This document shows positions 1-9,343 of a DNA stretch of 64,000 nt, piece after piece (the stretch's first letter is position 1; every line of letters begins with the position of its first letter). The notes below the pieces were generated by a model. The model saw nothing but the letters and a program-made list of their open reading frames with translations, had not been told where the DNA came from and did not search any database. Where the stretch lies: positions 81,488 to 145,487 of the forward strand of contig DATFXM010000101.1 in assembly GCA_035315885.1 (NCBI GenBank), written 5' to 3'. Both the position numbers and the translations under genes were made by a program. Source of the DNA: DATFXM01 sp035315885. GTDB taxonomy: Bacteria > Acidobacteriota > Blastocatellia > UBA7656.

Positions 1-606
1 TTCTGGTTCTTTCTAGTGGTCGGCTCGTTCATTTACCTCTATCTGATCGTCAATGACTACAACACGCTGACCGAGCAGGCATTGATCTTGATCGGGATTG
101 GAACCGGCACGGCGCTCGGCTCCGCGGCCATCGACGCCAACAAGCGAAGCACCTCGGACAGTCAACTCATCGACCTGCAACCTGCGAAGGCCAAGCTCGA
201 GGCAGAAATCGGCGACTTGCAGGCGAAGCAGAATCAGTTGCAGGCGAAAATAGCAGCGGCGCCCCCGGGGGCACCCGGCGACCAGACTGCGCTGAGTGCC
301 GCCAATGTTGATCTGGCTACAAAACAGGCACAACTCGAAGAGACTAACAAGCAGATCAAAATCGCAAACGAGGGTCTAAGCAAACCGGTGTCGGAAGGTC
401 TGCTCAGGGACCTCCTCACCGAAGCTAGCGGGATTAGCTTTCACCGGTTCCAGATGTTGATCTGGACGATTGTTTTGGGATTCTTGTTTGTCGTAGGGGT
501 TTATAAGGCATTGGCGATGCCGTCGTTCAGCAACACGCTGCTCGCGTTGATGGGAATCAGCTCCGGAACTTATCTGGGCTTCAAGATTCCCGAGAAGCAG
601 AGCTGA
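1..606 (+). CDS. Membrane protein with coiled coil, 5' end outside window
   Basis: The frame is open from base 1, so the gene enters from the left edge; a GTG at 16 lies inside a hydrophobic stretch and is unlikely to be the true start. The visible 201 residues hold an N-terminal hydrophobic segment (FWFFLVVGSFIYLYL), a second one around bases 73-135, a Lys/Glu/Gln-rich coiled coil around bases 165-370, and a C-terminal transmembrane hairpin (about bases 454-585) ending in a short polar tail. This layout, with membrane anchors on both sides of a cytoplasmic or periplasmic coiled coil, is visible directly. I do not recognise a named family and assign no function. It is followed by about 270 bases without a gene before the amidase. 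Confidence 0.7.
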   Translation, partial: FWFFLVVGSFIYLYLIVNDYNTLTEQALILIGIGTGTALGSAAIDANKRSTSDSQLIDLQPAKAKLEAEIGDLQAKQNQLQAKIAAAPPGAPGDQTALSAANVDLATKQAQLEETNKQIKIANEGLSKPVSEGLLRDLLTEASGISFHRFQMLIWTIVLGFLFVVGVYKALAMPSFSNTLLALMGISSGTYLGFKIPEKQS

Positions 607-879
607 CGTTATAGCCTGAGCCGCGCGGCGGTCGTTCTTCGGGCCAAGGCGCAAAGTCGTCAGGTGTACTTACATCACCCGGCGACTTTGCGCCCTTTGC
701 GTCATTAGCTGAAGCGCAGACATTCGATCTTGCGCGTTGCCGATTCCCCTTGATAGTACTTGATAGTAACTGAGAGATTGTCCAATGACCGGGATCCACA
801 GCTTTCGGAATGGGCCGGTCGTTGTGAAACTCTGTCGCCATTCAAAATCCTTGCAGAGAAGCTTCAAGAGGGAGAGAAC

Positions 880-2394
880 ATGTCAGTAACTGTTCCGACC
901 GCCGATGAACTAAAACAAATCGCCGATGATATGGGTCTATCGCTGTCGGAAAGCGACGTGGCCTCGTTCATCGAGTTGATAAGGCCGAACGTAGACGCAT
1001 ACAACGTGATCGACCATCTTCCCGATTACTTGCCGGCGGTCAAATACCCGAGGAGTCCCGGCTATCGACCGTCACCCGACGAAAACAAGCACAACGCCTG
1101 GTACTACAAGAGTCGCGTTGAGGGTGCCAGGGACGGGAGACTCAAAGGGAAAACAGTAGTCCTCAAGGATAACGTTATGCTTGCGGGTGTGCCGATGATG
1201 AACGGCGCGTCCACTCTCGAAGGCTACACCCCGGATGTTGACGCTACTGTCGTGAACCGGATTCTGGATGCCGGTGGAGTGATAGTCGGCAAGGCGCACT
1301 GCGAATGTTACTGTTTGTCAGGTGGGAGTCATACTAACGCCACCGGGCCCGTTCACAATCCGCACAGAATGGGATACTCCGCTGGAGGCTCGTCTTCGGG
1401 AAGCGCGGTGTTGGTGTCGCTGGGCGAGGCGGACATGGCGATTGGAGGGGATCAAGGCGGCTCCATCCGCATACCATCTTCCTTTTGCGGCATCTACGGC
1501 ATGAAGCCAACGCACGGACTCGTACCCTATACCGGAATCATGCCAATCGAGATCTACATTGATCACACCGGACCGATGACCGCGACGGTCGAGGACAACG
1601 CTCTTCTGCTCGAGGTTATTGCAGGCCCGGACGGCTACGATTCGCGGCAATACTCACCCAGGTTGCACCCTTATTCGCAGATGCTAGAGGGCGGAGTCCG
1701 GCGAATGAAGATAGCGGTGTTGAAGGAGGGATTTGGTCTGCCGAAGTCAGAACCCGATGTGGACGAAAAGGTTCGCGGCGCAGCTCAACTCTTGGAGAAA
1801 CTTGGGGCGGTAGTCAGTGAGGTTTCGATTCCCTGGCACTTATTAGCGGGGGCGATCTGGCTGCCGATCGGCGTGGAAGGGTTGACGCAAACGATGATGT
1901 GGGGAGATGGCTACGGGCTGAGCCGTCCCGATCTCTACGTCACAAGTTTGATGGATTCTCATCGAGGTTGGCGCCGGCGCGCGAACGAGTTGTCGGAGAC
2001 GACGAAGCTGTTCACCATGCTGGGAACTTATATCAACAAGAAGTACGGAAGCCGGTACTATGGGAAATCTATGAACATCGCCCGGCAGTTGACTGCTTGC
2101 TACGATGCGATACTGACTGACTATGATCTGGTGCTTATGCCGACGACGCCGATGAAGGCGCAACCGATGCCGAAGCCTGGGGCTTCACGGGAAGAGATCA
2201 TAGAGCGCGCGCTTGAGATGATTCCAAACACGGCGCCGTTCGACATCACTCATCATCCGGCGATGGCGATCCCTTGCGGAATGAGCGATGGTCTTCCGGT
2301 CAGCATGATGCTTGTAGGAAGACACTACGACGAGCCGCATATCTACCGCGCCGCCCATGCGTTCGAGCAGTCGTACGACTGGAAGCAGATGTAA
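880..2394 (+). CDS. Amidase (amidase-signature family)
   Basis: This enzyme of 504 residues hydrolyses a carboxamide to acid and ammonia (EC 3.5.1.4 type). The amidase-signature Ser-cisSer-Lys triad is visible: Lys96 in LKDNVML, the Gly/Ser-rich motif GGSSSGS at 169-175 carrying the bridging serine (171 or 172), and Ser195 in GGDQGGSIR. As I recall, Lys96/Ser171/Ser195 is also the numbering in the rhodococcal enantioselective amidase, which has similar length and an N-terminal helical extension, so that subfamily is the best match. The start at 880 is preferred over an upstream in-frame start at 760 because of the purine-rich ribosome site AGAGGGAGAG just before it. No signal peptide is seen, so it is probably cytoplasmic. 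No nitrile hydratase genes lie next to it. The substrate is unknown. Confidence 0.93.
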   Translation: MSVTVPTADELKQIADDMGLSLSESDVASFIELIRPNVDAYNVIDHLPDYLPAVKYPRSPGYRPSPDENKHNAWYYKSRVEGARDGRLKGKTVVLKDNVMLAGVPMMNGASTLEGYTPDVDATVVNRILDAGGVIVGKAHCECYCLSGGSHTNATGPVHNPHRMGYSAGGSSSGSAVLVSLGEADMAIGGDQGGSIRIPSSFCGIYGMKPTHGLVPYTGIMPIEIYIDHTGPMTATVEDNALLLEVIAGPDGYDSRQYSPRLHPYSQMLEGGVRRMKIAVLKEGFGLPKSEPDVDEKVRGAAQLLEKLGAVVSEVSIPWHLLAGAIWLPIGVEGLTQTMMWGDGYGLSRPDLYVTSLMDSHRGWRRRANELSETTKLFTMLGTYINKKYGSRYYGKSMNIARQLTACYDAILTDYDLVLMPTTPMKAQPMPKPGASREEIIERALEMIPNTAPFDITHHPAMAIPCGMSDGLPVSMMLVGRHYDEPHIYRAAHAFEQSYDWKQM

Positions 2395-2606
2395 TCGGGA
2401 GAATCCTGAGAGCCGATCGATTGAGACGGTCGGTCACAGAATGTCGATCGATGCAGCAAGGTTTGAGCGGTTGTCCTAAATTGTTCTTGAGCGCGCGAGC
2501 AGGGGCTGTCCACGATTTCTTATTGGCTAATCGCGGGACGACCCCAACTCACTTAGTCGCGCGAAATCAACTTGAGACACCGGCAAACGTTTGCCTAGAG
2601 CAGACA

Positions 2607-2646
2607 AAGCAGGTGATTCTATATAAAAAGCAGGTGACTCTTATAT
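2607..2646 (+). repeat. Two direct repeats 21 bp apart upstream of the kinase gene
   Basis: The motif AAGCAGGTGATTCT begins at 2607 and recurs as AAGCAGGTGACTCT at 2628, each followed by a TATATA-like stretch. The spacing of 21 bp equals two helical turns, and the pair ends about 35 bp before the kinase start. It could be a tandem activator site or simply a duplicated promoter piece. The repetition is seen directly; the role is inference. Confidence 0.4.
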
Positions 2647-2681
2647 TGAAAGGAAGCGCGAATGGTTCGAAGGAGTAGCAA

Positions 2682-5288
2682 ATGAAGTACTGTCCCAGAT
2701 GCCGGCAGGAATATTATTTCAGCGAACGCATCTGTCCCGCAGATGGCAGTCCTTTGTCGCTCGAGGATCCCTACCACCTCGTCGGGCGAACCCTCGAAAA
2801 GTATCAGATTGACGCGCTGGTCGGTATCGGAGGAATGGGAGCGGTCTACAGCGCCTATCAAATCGGAATAGGACGTCGTGTAGCGTTCAAGATCCTTCAG
2901 CCCAACATCGTGCTGAGCAGCAGTCACGTCGTGAAGCTCTTCGAGAGAGAAGCACAAATGGCCGGCCAGCTCAATCACGAGAACATTGCGATCATTTATG
3001 ACGCGGGTCAGACGGCAGATAACATCTGGTACATTGCGATGGAATGGCTTGATGGAAATACCCTCGCCGAAGAGCTTGGTTCATCAAGGGCATTCAGCAT
3101 CTCTCGAACTGCCAACATCTTTAGACAGATCGCGTCGGCATTGGACACCGCTCACGGTTCGTACATTGTGCATCGCGACCTCAAACCTTCGAACATCATG
3201 CTCATCACTCGCGCGGACAGCCGAGAGTTGGTGAAGGTGCTGGACTTCGGTATTGGAAAAATAATCAGCGACACAGCCGGCTCGCCGGCTTCAAAGTCAT
3301 GGGGTACACCGCACTATGCGAGCCCCGAGCAGTTCCACACGGGTGTGAACATCGACCGGCGGTCTGACATTTATTCGCTCGGGATAATGCTCTACGAGGT
3401 TTTGTCGGGCGAGCTTCCGTTTCACGCATCTTCGGTAGAAGAGATGATGCATCTGCACTTGCACGTCTCGCCGACCCCGATCAGGCAACGCAATCCTGAA
3501 GTCCCAAAGTCGATTGAACAGATGCTCGCGCGGATGCTCGCGAAGGATCCCAACGACCGTCCGCAGCGGGCAGGTGAGATCGCTGACCTTCTCCACTTAG
3601 TTGTCGAAACAAACTACAGGCCGGCAATCGAACAAGACATCGATGCGGCGCCCGCGCTGTACACTCAGCCGACCCTCGAGATTGACTCCCAATTGTCACA
3701 GGGCACTTTCGATTCCGCCGATGCACAACGAGGTCGGAACGGGAAAGAGGGGCTGACTGATCTGGAGCCTTTCGGCGAGGCAGATTGTGAGTCGGAGCTT
3801 AAAGTGATGGGGTCGAGCGAGTACAGCAAATACTACTTCGATCACACTCGATTCAATCGCGACGCGTTGAGCTCTAAGGTTTTTCTCATCATAGGCCGGC
3901 GCGGCGCGGGCAAGACTGCGCTGTCTCAGTTCTTTTCCTTTCAGCAACTGATCCCCAACGTAACGACGATTGAAGTTGATGAACCGGCGGCTTTTCAACA
4001 GCTAATGTCAAAGCTGGCGGAGAGCGCCGCCGAAACGCGCGAGATTGCCATTCCCAGGCTAGTCAAGATATGGGAGTTCGTTATCTGGTCGACGATATTC
4101 TGGCAGCTCAAGGACAAAGACTCCAGGATCAAAGCCGCGTGCAGGTTCGCCGAACAATCGGACAAAGTGTCCGGGTTCATTCGGCATGTGCTCAAGGTTT
4201 TGGTCTCCAGGTTTGTCAGGCCGGACAACGGTCTCGCCGACGAGCTGGAAGATTTCATAAGCAACGACGCAATACAGACGGCGAAACGAGCGGTACTCGA
4301 AATCCTGAAGGAAGACAGGCTCATCATCGCGTTGGATACGATGGAGAACTATGCCGTAAGAGATGAATCGATGATGCGATCGATGGGAGCGCTGATTCAG
4401 TTTGCCTCGCGCTTCAACCGGGATTATGCGCGCAATGGCATCTACCTGAAGTGTTTCATGATGGCCGAGATCTTTCCTTACTTGAAGGAGGAGGTCTCGT
4501 TAAATCCGCTCAAGTTCATCCACGATGAAATATATCTGCAATGGCGCCCGAAAGACCTGATGAGGCTGATAAGCTGGCGCTACGATCGATACTTGAAAGA
4601 GAACAAGCTGATAACCGGTGTGGTTGAGAAATTGGATTGGGACAACCATCGCGACGTACTCAATCAGAAGTGGGAGCCCTACTGGGGCAAGAAGCTTCGA
4701 ACGAGACAGGGGCTAATCGAGGAAACTTTTCCGTTTGTCCTCAGACATACTCAGCTCCGCCCACGCCAGTTGATCGTCTTGTGTAACTCGATTGCAAGAC
4801 ACGCTCAAGAGGTGGAGACGTTCCCGATATTCGGGCCGGAAAGTGTTATCGAAGGCATTCAGCGGGCAGAGAAGCGATTGGCCGAAGAGGTTATGAACTC
4901 GTACAGCTCCGTGTATCCGGGTGCCGCTCGAATCGCCGAGGCGTTGTCCGGGCTGCCGCTGATATTCAAAGGAAATCAGCTCGACAAGAGAGCCCCGCAA
5001 ACCGCTTCGCAATGGCCTCCCGGCGAGTACTCCCCATACGCATTTCGGCAGTTTGTATCCGAGCTTGGGATTGTCGGGAGGGTAAGAAACGTAAGCGAAC
5101 AGACCGGAATCGTGGAAGCGGACTTTGAGTACGCCGGAGAAAGCCGCATCTCATTGCTGGTGACCGACGAGTGCGTCATACATCCGATGTTTTATAAGAA
5201 GCTCAACATCCGGATGACCAGAAACCTTTGCGTGTACCCCTTCCCCGACCACGAAGAGTTCAAATTTGAAGTGACTCATGCGTTGTGA
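2682..5288 (+). CDS. Ser/Thr protein kinase fused to a P-loop ATPase domain
   Basis: The protein has 868 residues and starts after a clear AAGGAG site. It opens with a small zinc-ribbon-like motif (Cys4, Cys7, Cys18 with CPADG), common in front of acidobacterial kinases. A Hanks-type kinase domain follows (about 36-305): glycine loop GIGGMG near 48-53, Lys70, HRDLKPSN at 164-171, DFG at 188-190 and the APE-like SPEQ, so it should be active. After a linker comes a second enzymatic domain: Walker A GRRGAGKT at 405-412 and a Walker B-like strand LIIALD ending at Asp552. This part resembles STAND or Sll1717-type P-loop ATPases that act as signal-dependent switches. There is no transmembrane segment between the domains, unlike PknB-type receptors, so this is probably a cytosolic kinase with a built-in NTP switch. 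The ligand and targets are unknown. Confidence 0.92.
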   Translation: MKYCPRCRQEYYFSERICPADGSPLSLEDPYHLVGRTLEKYQIDALVGIGGMGAVYSAYQIGIGRRVAFKILQPNIVLSSSHVVKLFEREAQMAGQLNHENIAIIYDAGQTADNIWYIAMEWLDGNTLAEELGSSRAFSISRTANIFRQIASALDTAHGSYIVHRDLKPSNIMLITRADSRELVKVLDFGIGKIISDTAGSPASKSWGTPHYASPEQFHTGVNIDRRSDIYSLGIMLYEVLSGELPFHASSVEEMMHLHLHVSPTPIRQRNPEVPKSIEQMLARMLAKDPNDRPQRAGEIADLLHLVVETNYRPAIEQDIDAAPALYTQPTLEIDSQLSQGTFDSADAQRGRNGKEGLTDLEPFGEADCESELKVMGSSEYSKYYFDHTRFNRDALSSKVFLIIGRRGAGKTALSQFFSFQQLIPNVTTIEVDEPAAFQQLMSKLAESAAETREIAIPRLVKIWEFVIWSTIFWQLKDKDSRIKAACRFAEQSDKVSGFIRHVLKVLVSRFVRPDNGLADELEDFISNDAIQTAKRAVLEILKEDRLIIALDTMENYAVRDESMMRSMGALIQFASRFNRDYARNGIYLKCFMMAEIFPYLKEEVSLNPLKFIHDEIYLQWRPKDLMRLISWRYDRYLKENKLITGVVEKLDWDNHRDVLNQKWEPYWGKKLRTRQGLIEETFPFVLRHTQLRPRQLIVLCNSIARHAQEVETFPIFGPESVIEGIQRAEKRLAEEVMNSYSSVYPGAARIAEALSGLPLIFKGNQLDKRAPQTASQWPPGEYSPYAFRQFVSELGIVGRVRNVSEQTGIVEADFEYAGESRISLLVTDECVIHPMFYKKLNIRMTRNLCVYPFPDHEEFKFEVTHAL

Positions 5289-5353
5289 TTTTCAGACAGG
5301 TGGGTGTCGGCGCTGAGATAAGGCTTAGGCAACGACCGGCGTTCAAGATGCTT

Positions 5354-6550
5354 TCACCTGGGCTTGGACGACCCCGGTCCTCCGAAGTAGACGACGTTTG
5401 GCGCGTCTGACCTCGCAACCGCGATGTCGGCAAAGCCATCCCGATCAAGATCCGCAATAGCAAAGCCGTAGACCGTTCCCTTGTTGTCGCCAAACTGGAC
5501 GGGCGTGAAGTTGCGGGCCGAGGTGTTGAAATAAATAGTAGATGGAGCTTCGACGTTGCCCACGATGACGTCCAACTTCCCATCGTGGTTCAGGTCGCTG
5601 AGGGCAAGTGCATAAGGGGTTACTTTGCCGCTGCTGAGCTGGACGCCGGGTGAGAACGTGCCATCCTTCCGACCATAAAAGACAAACACTCCTCTACGTT
5701 CGTCGATGGCTATGATGTCCAGACTCCCGTCGCCATCGAGATCGCCTGCTTCGGCCATCCGAATTGACGCGTCCGGAGGTCCGAACGGGACTCGCTTCAG
5801 GTTCGAATACCCAGCCTTAGCACTGTTGAGATACACGTAGCTCTGGCCGCCGTCGCGATTGGGAACCGCGAGATCGATCAGTCCGTCGTGGTTGAAGTCC
5901 GCAGAAGTGATCGTAGTCGCCGATTCGTGTGAGAACGGAATGCAGTCGGCGTCGAAACGTCCTTTCCCTTTGTTCAGACAGATGTAGCTTGCAGGGTTCT
6001 TGTCGTCGCGATTTGCCGCGACGATATCGGGCAGTCCGTCGCCGTCTAAATCAGCCACACAAGCGTTTCGAGTGGGCCAATCCGGCTTGCCGTAAGTCGA
6101 GCCGATGTTGAAGTGACCCTTCCCATCATTCAGGTAGATGACCTTCGGGTCCGGCGCGTCGTTGCTGAGCACAACATCCAAATCACCATCCCCATCGATG
6201 TCTACGAGGCGACCGGAGTACGAGCGATACGGCGTCTGGCAGAGGTTGTAAGCGGTCGGAAAGTGTCCGCTGCCGTCACCCAGAAGAACGCGGCTGATCA
6301 GCGGCCAATGACGGCCCTTGACTAGCAGGATGTCCAGATTGCCGTCGCCGTTCAAATCTCCAATGCTGACGTTGGCTGATGTCTCGGCTGTCGTCTCGAG
6401 CAGGAGTGTTCGGTCAAAGCGTGGGAAGGCCTGAGAGTCGCCGAGCCCCAGTGAGTCGGTGGCCGCGCGATTGCGGGCGTGAGTACTCGTCGCTGAAGGC
6501 TGCGCAGTCATCAGAAGAATAGCACCGAGCAAAACCGTGATCCTGTTCAT
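5354..6550 (-). CDS. Exported FG-GAP/VCBS repeat beta-propeller protein
   Basis: The protein has 398 residues with an N-terminal signal peptide (hydrophobic LLGAILLMTA, likely cleavage after STHA). About seven calcium-binding-like repeats of the type DLDGDGxxDI follow (for example DLNGDGNLDI, DIDGDGDLDV, DFNHDGLIDL, DLNHDGKLDV), each about 50 residues apart, as in integrin-like FG-GAP propellers. The protein should be secreted or surface-exposed and bind Ca2+. Binding partners cannot be predicted. The start is supported by GGGAGGCG directly before the ATG. It is convergent with the kinase gene and divergent from the haloperoxidase gene. Confidence 0.88.
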   Translation of the reverse strand: MNRITVLLGAILLMTAQPSATSTHARNRAATDSLGLGDSQAFPRFDRTLLLETTAETSANVSIGDLNGDGNLDILLVKGRHWPLISRVLLGDGSGHFPTAYNLCQTPYRSYSGRLVDIDGDGDLDVVLSNDAPDPKVIYLNDGKGHFNIGSTYGKPDWPTRNACVADLDGDGLPDIVAANRDDKNPASYICLNKGKGRFDADCIPFSHESATTITSADFNHDGLIDLAVPNRDGGQSYVYLNSAKAGYSNLKRVPFGPPDASIRMAEAGDLDGDGSLDIIAIDERRGVFVFYGRKDGTFSPGVQLSSGKVTPYALALSDLNHDGKLDVIVGNVEAPSTIYFNTSARNFTPVQFGDNKGTVYGFAIADLDRDGFADIAVARSDAPNVVYFGGPGSSKPR

Positions 6551-6755
6551 TTCGCCTCCCGGGAAGTCTTATTGGGCCGCTGCTCTTTGACGCACATTCA
6601 TGTCTGAAAGATGTATCAGACATTTAATCGAAAAATTGAGCCCGTCGCAGAAACTTAATGCAAGAAGCTCATGTATTCCAACGAGGCAGAGGCATAACAC
6701 GTATTGAAGCTGCGCCGGCCCTCGAGAACGTTGTGATATTTAAGTTACTTTTCAT

Positions 6756-6784
6756 TTGACAGTTGAGATTGTTCGTAATAAGAT
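6756..6784 (+). promoter_or_regulatory. Sigma70-type promoter for the haloperoxidase gene
   Basis: A perfect -35 box TTGACA (6756-6761) is followed after exactly 17 bp by TAAGAT (6779-6784). Transcription would start near 6791, leaving a leader of about 160 nt before the ATG at 6951. The rest of the gap 6551-6755 shows no gene and no further structure that I can support. Confidence 0.6.
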
Positions 6785-6950
6785 CGCGCGCGCCCGACAA
6801 CGCGCGTTCAAGTCCCTACGGACCCCTCAAACCTGAACGTGCTCGCTAAAAACAAAAGCTTCGCAAGACTCGGTTAACGCCGACGTATTAGGCCCGATGC
6901 GGCGAAGTGTTGCTCAAATCCGACATTCTCACAAAGGAGAGGTTAAATCC

Positions 6951-8777
6951 ATGGAACACAACAGTGACCACCTAGAAAAGGCCCACACACAACCTGACGA
7001 GACAGAGTCTGGATATAAGAAAGACCACAGTAGGCGTGAATTTCTCGGACGTGTCGGTGGCATGGCGGCGATCGGTATGGCGGCGGGAGCAATTGGCGTG
7101 GAACCCTTCTTGAGCTCCAACGCTGGTGAAGCCAAGGCCGCGGAGATAGTTCCTGAGGATGACCATCATCGATTGGTTGATGCCGAGAAGATCCGCAAGG
7201 ACGCAGCAATGAACGAAAGACAGCTCGGAACGTTCCCTCATCCCACCAACGGAGACGAGGAGCTGTACTCGAACAGGATCGGGAACTTTCACAAGACGCT
7301 CCCGCACGATCCAACGACCGGGGAGGTCGACCCTGCTGCCTACGACGCTCTTCTTAATGCTCTTAGCACCGGTAATTTTGCGGACTTCGAAGCAGTGCCC
7401 AGGCTGCCCGGCTCTACGGGAAGACTCGCGAATCCGCTCGGCGGACTCGCCTTCAATATGGATGGGCCTGATTCGCCCGCGATTCCGATCGGTCCGATAC
7501 CACCGCCGATCGCAAGTGCCGGTGGAGCTGCGGAGGTCGTGGAGCTCTACTGGGAAGCGTATCTTCGGGACGTGCCTCTTGCCGATTACAACACTAGCAA
7601 TCAGATTCTGATGCAGGCCTGCGCGGAACTATCGAGCCTGACTGATTTCCAGGGCGCAAAAATCGGCGGCCAGGTCACGCCACAAACGCTTTTTCGCTAT
7701 CCGTACGCGGGGTGCATTGACGGCCCGATGGTCTCGCAGTTTCTGTATCGAACATTCACCGTTGATGGCATCAGCGTTCAGCCTACACCGGTATCACAGC
7801 TTCCAGTGATCGTCTGGAATCCGGACGGAACCTTGAACAGCTTCGGTCCAGGTTTGGACTTTCTAACCAGTTTCAACGAGTGGCTTGTTGTTGAAAATGG
7901 TTTTGCAAACCCGGCGGCTGCGGCGGCTCCCGGTCCGAATCTGTTCATCCACAGCGTAAGAGACATCGCTCAACTGGCAAACTCGGACAACATAAACAGT
8001 GTGTACATACGGGCCGCAAATCTAATGGGCGGACTAGGCGGTGTAGCAAACGGACCTTATGGCACGTCGGTGAGGCAGTCAGGGTTTTCAACTATCGGCG
8101 GGGGCGGTTACTTGAGCTCTCTTCTAGGGAACGTGCACAAAGGTGAGCGACACTCCTGGTTCACCAAGTGGCAGCTTCACCGGCATCTTCGTCCGGAGGC
8201 ATTTGGCGGACTGGTCGATAGGCGACTGCAAGGTGTGACCAGCTATGACCTTCACCCTCAGCTATTGAACTCTCAGGTGGTTCAGCTCATAGGTCCTTAC
8301 AATCAGCATCTCAACAATGTGAAGTTCGGAACAAACGAGACGACGTTCTTGCTGCCACAGGCGGGGAGAGGCGGGAGCCCTTCCCATCCTTCAGCAAGTG
8401 CCGGCCACGCATTTACTGCGGGAGCTTGTGTGACTCTGCTGAAATACTGGTTCGCTGATGCGACGATTCCCCAGGGGCCCCTCACCAATACAACCCCTAA
8501 GAAACCGAGTCGCAATGGAATGACTCTGGAAAACTATGTCTATGGAACGGACGGTCCACCGCTCACAATCCATGGCGAGTTGAACAAGCTCTGCATGAAT
8601 CTGTCCGAAGGACGGAACATGTTAGGTTTTCACTATCGTGTGTCGGATGACTATTCAGGTAACCAGCAGGGCGAGGCGGTTGCGATCCGGCTGTTAACGG
8701 AACTCAAGACCACCTATCCCGAGCCTGATTTCACCGTGACATTCACCAAGTTCGATGGCACTCCGGTGACCATCTGA
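6951..8777 (+). CDS. Vanadium-dependent haloperoxidase, Tat-exported (PAP2 superfamily)
   Basis: The protein has 608 residues. The start at 6951 follows AAAGGAGAGG; an upstream in-frame start at 6897 lacks a ribosome site. Residues about 25-60 form a twin-arginine signal (SRREFLGRVGG, then a hydrophobic Ala/Gly stretch). The vanadate pocket is visible in order: Lys406 and Arg414-Pro415 in KWQLHRHLRPE, SASAGHA with His486, and HYRVSDDY with His561 and Arg563. These match the bacterial haloperoxidase version of the acid-phosphatase fold. The enzyme should oxidise halides with H2O2 outside the cytoplasm, or act as a vanadate-inhibited phosphatase; sequence alone does not separate chloride from bromide preference. 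It sits alone in a transcription unit with its own promoter and a downstream hairpin. Confidence 0.88.
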   Translation: MEHNSDHLEKAHTQPDETESGYKKDHSRREFLGRVGGMAAIGMAAGAIGVEPFLSSNAGEAKAAEIVPEDDHHRLVDAEKIRKDAAMNERQLGTFPHPTNGDEELYSNRIGNFHKTLPHDPTTGEVDPAAYDALLNALSTGNFADFEAVPRLPGSTGRLANPLGGLAFNMDGPDSPAIPIGPIPPPIASAGGAAEVVELYWEAYLRDVPLADYNTSNQILMQACAELSSLTDFQGAKIGGQVTPQTLFRYPYAGCIDGPMVSQFLYRTFTVDGISVQPTPVSQLPVIVWNPDGTLNSFGPGLDFLTSFNEWLVVENGFANPAAAAAPGPNLFIHSVRDIAQLANSDNINSVYIRAANLMGGLGGVANGPYGTSVRQSGFSTIGGGGYLSSLLGNVHKGERHSWFTKWQLHRHLRPEAFGGLVDRRLQGVTSYDLHPQLLNSQVVQLIGPYNQHLNNVKFGTNETTFLLPQAGRGGSPSHPSASAGHAFTAGACVTLLKYWFADATIPQGPLTNTTPKKPSRNGMTLENYVYGTDGPPLTIHGELNKLCMNLSEGRNMLGFHYRVSDDYSGNQQGEAVAIRLLTELKTTYPEPDFTVTFTKFDGTPVTI

Positions 8778-8788
8778 TTTCGGAGATT

Positions 8789-8820
8789 GGTGACGGCAAC
8801 GCGAGCGCGTTGCCGTCGCC
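8789..8820. terminator. Long GC-rich hairpin between convergent genes
   Basis: The sequence GACGGCAACGCG at 8792-8803 is exactly complementary to CGCGTTGCCGTC at 8806-8817, and the stem extends outward by a wobble and two GC pairs. It lies between the stop of the haloperoxidase gene and the stop of the opposite VOC gene. It lacks a U-tract, so it may act as a bidirectional factor-assisted terminator or RNA-stabilising end. Confidence 0.55.
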
Positions 8821-8854
8821 TCATTCGCCCTCCGGCAGCTACTCTTCTCGCGAT

Positions 8855-9247
8855 TCAATCGTGCGACGGCTGATAGATCTGAATGAGGTTCCCGCACGTG
8901 TCGGACAAAATTGCGATAGTTACCGGTCCCGCGTTTGTCGGCGCCATCGTAAACACGACCCCCAGAGCCTTGAGTCTCTCATATTCAGCTTGAATATCGT
9001 CCGCTTCAAAGGCAGTGATCGGGATGCCTTGCTTGAACATCGCTTCCTGGAACTGTTTGGCGGCCGGATTGGCGTTAGGCTCGAGCGCCAGCTCTACATC
9101 GGCGTGCCCTTCGGGCGAGATTACCGTCAGCCACCTGAATTCCCCCACCGGGATTTCCTTGCTCTTCTTGAAACCCAGGGTGTCGGTATAAAACTTCAGT
9201 GCCTTATCCTGATTATCCACCAGAACGCTGGTCAGTTTGATTCTCAT
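8855..9247 (-). CDS. VOC-family (glyoxalase/bleomycin-resistance fold) protein
   Basis: The protein has 130 residues, a typical single-gene VOC length. It begins with the family pattern KLTSVLVDNQDKALKFYTDTLGF and has paired beta-alpha-beta-beta-beta modules. Metal-ligand positions are only partly canonical: an early His is absent, while ADVELALEP and a late Gln/Tyr region are present. The catalytic role is therefore uncertain (dioxygenase, isomerase or binding protein). The start follows AGGAGGG. An AraC-type regulator lies 96 bp upstream on the same strand, so the two probably form a regulator/enzyme unit. Confidence 0.85.
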   Translation of the reverse strand: MRIKLTSVLVDNQDKALKFYTDTLGFKKSKEIPVGEFRWLTVISPEGHADVELALEPNANPAAKQFQEAMFKQGIPITAFEADDIQAEYERLKALGVVFTMAPTNAGPVTIAILSDTCGNLIQIYQPSHD

Positions 9248-9343
9248 GAGCCCTCCTGTTGACTAGAAAGTGCCTCGCACCTGCATTGCTGGTAGCAGTC
9301 TAGCCAACACCAGACATCGTTTGCTTCTCAAAAGTTGCTGAAT

